This document shows positions 63,177 through 63,635 of a DNA stretch of 63,635 bases, in pieces (position 1 is the stretch's first letter; each line of letters begins with the position of its first letter). The stretch comes from Paludibacter sp. Lineage in GTDB: Bacteria > Bacteroidota > Bacteroidia > Bacteroidales > Paludibacteraceae. A program made the position numbers and the translations under genes. The notes under the pieces were generated by a model. It was not told where the DNA came from, did no database searches, and saw only the letters and a list, made by a program, of their open reading frames with translations. Where the stretch lies: contig JAAFGX010000016.1 of the NCBI GenBank assembly GCA_010365115.1, positions 1 to 63,635 of the forward strand. Reading direction: 5' to 3'.

Positions 63177-63256
63177 AAGCAACGTATTATACCAACTGTA
63201 CATATAAAATGACCCAAAGTCATTTTATATGTTTACTGTTGTTAATGCCGTTGCTT
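63177..63256. repeat. Nested palindrome (MITE- or REP-like)
   Basis: Outer arms AAGCAACG (63177-63184) and CGTTGCTT (63249-63256) enclose a perfect 14-bp stem ACATATAAAATGAC / GTCATTTTATATGT (63200-63232) with loop CCAAA. No coding content. Confidence 0.6.
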
Positions 63257-63284
63257 CTGGTACATCCCGTACAACAGGGAAAAA

Positions 63285-63635
63285 AATAGTACCAATCCCG
63301 TTAAGCGGGATGTTCCATACGACGAAGTCGTAATTGGACTATATTGTTTGTGCAAACGGTATTACAATATCAATCTTCGACTCTCCCGTAAAAACCTTAC
63401 AAATGTTGCGGGTCGCTGACCCTTTTGTAGGATGGTGGGTTGTTGATTCTACAGATATAAACGGGTCTCCGACCCTACAAATGTTTTGGGTCGCTGACCC
63501 TCGCATTTTCGGAGTTGCGAAGAGATATTTGATGATGTGTAGCCGCATGGTAGTTAAGGGTTGGAAACCCGAGCTATTTGTAGATGTGTAAAAAAGAGAC
63601 GATTTTTAGGGTCGGAGACCCGTAATATTTGTAGC
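63285..63635. repeat. Cluster of GGGTC-N3-GACCC mini-palindromes
   Basis: Five copies of a 13-bp palindrome with variable centre: 63410-63422, 63463-63475, 63488-63500, 63558-63570 (one change per arm) and 63609-63621, mostly with TTTGTAG or CTACAAA beside them. Two other hairpins precede them: ATCCCG/CGGGAT (63295-63311) and TACGAC/GTCGTA (63318-63332). The cluster runs to the window edge. I see no credible gene in this stretch. Confidence 0.65.

Noticed and set aside
63177..63256. Integron attC site
   Set aside because: The outer arm AAGCAAC does not fit the RYYYAAC/GTTRRRY core, and there is no integrase or cassette array.

Overview
The window reads as a chromosomal segment of an anaerobic or microaerophilic Bacteroidota, most likely Bacteroidales. 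The signs are an AT-rich genome, the Bacteroidetes -7 promoter box TAnnTTTG, about a dozen proteins or fragments with type IX secretion (T9SS, Por type A) sorting tails, four serine-type sulfatases, and an oxygen-sensitive glycyl radical enzyme with its activase. No rRNA, tRNA, CRISPR array or prophage is visible.

Nearly every gene belongs to one accessory glycan-degradation region, almost all on the minus strand. Left to right: xylulokinase, a NUDIX-type regulator and a decayed HipB-like gene (0.1-3 kb); a T9SS sulfatase and a GH71/99-like enzyme (3-6.5 kb); two tandem secreted unknowns (6.7-8.1 kb); a beta-helix protein and GH92 (8.3-13.3 kb); an insertion sequence; GH38 alpha-mannosidase and a cupin (14.9-18.9 kb); a divergent sulfatase (19.1-20.7 kb); an operon of DUF1080, ApbE-like, two Gfo/Idh/MocA oxidoreductases, a DUF5010-type protein and two metallophosphoesterases, one split by an IS91-like element (20.8-34.7 kb); a glycyl radical enzyme, activase and alkaline phosphatase (35.1-39.5 kb); GH130 (40.8-41.8 kb); a sodium/solute symporter, GH71/99-like enzyme and purple-acid-type phosphatase (42.2-47.9 kb); a six-gene operon of sulfatases, GH71/99-like, DUF5010-type, phosphoesterase and oxidoreductase (48.3-58.0 kb); a 937-residue phosphoesterase (58.4-61.2 kb); a truncated paralogue, an ISAzo13-type element and a palindrome cluster at the right edge.

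GH92, GH38, GH71/99-like and GH130 together suggest alpha-mannoside breakdown. Sulfatases and phosphatases suggest that the substrate carries sulfate and phosphate esters. There is no SusC/SusD pair. Many enzymes appear to be exported through T9SS, and the only visible importer is an SSS-family symporter, so digestion outside the cell followed by uptake of small sugars is the simplest model (inference).

The most striking signal is regulatory. Seven transcription units share one promoter architecture: three TTAA(T/G) boxes at exact 11-bp steps, then exactly 10 nt, then TAnnTTTG. This defines a putative regulon whose regulator is not evident in the window. Three mobile elements have reshaped the locus: one splits a phosphoesterase gene that can be rejoined in frame across a TTGA tetranucleotide, one abuts a gene that has lost its 5' part, and one lies between GH38 and GH92.
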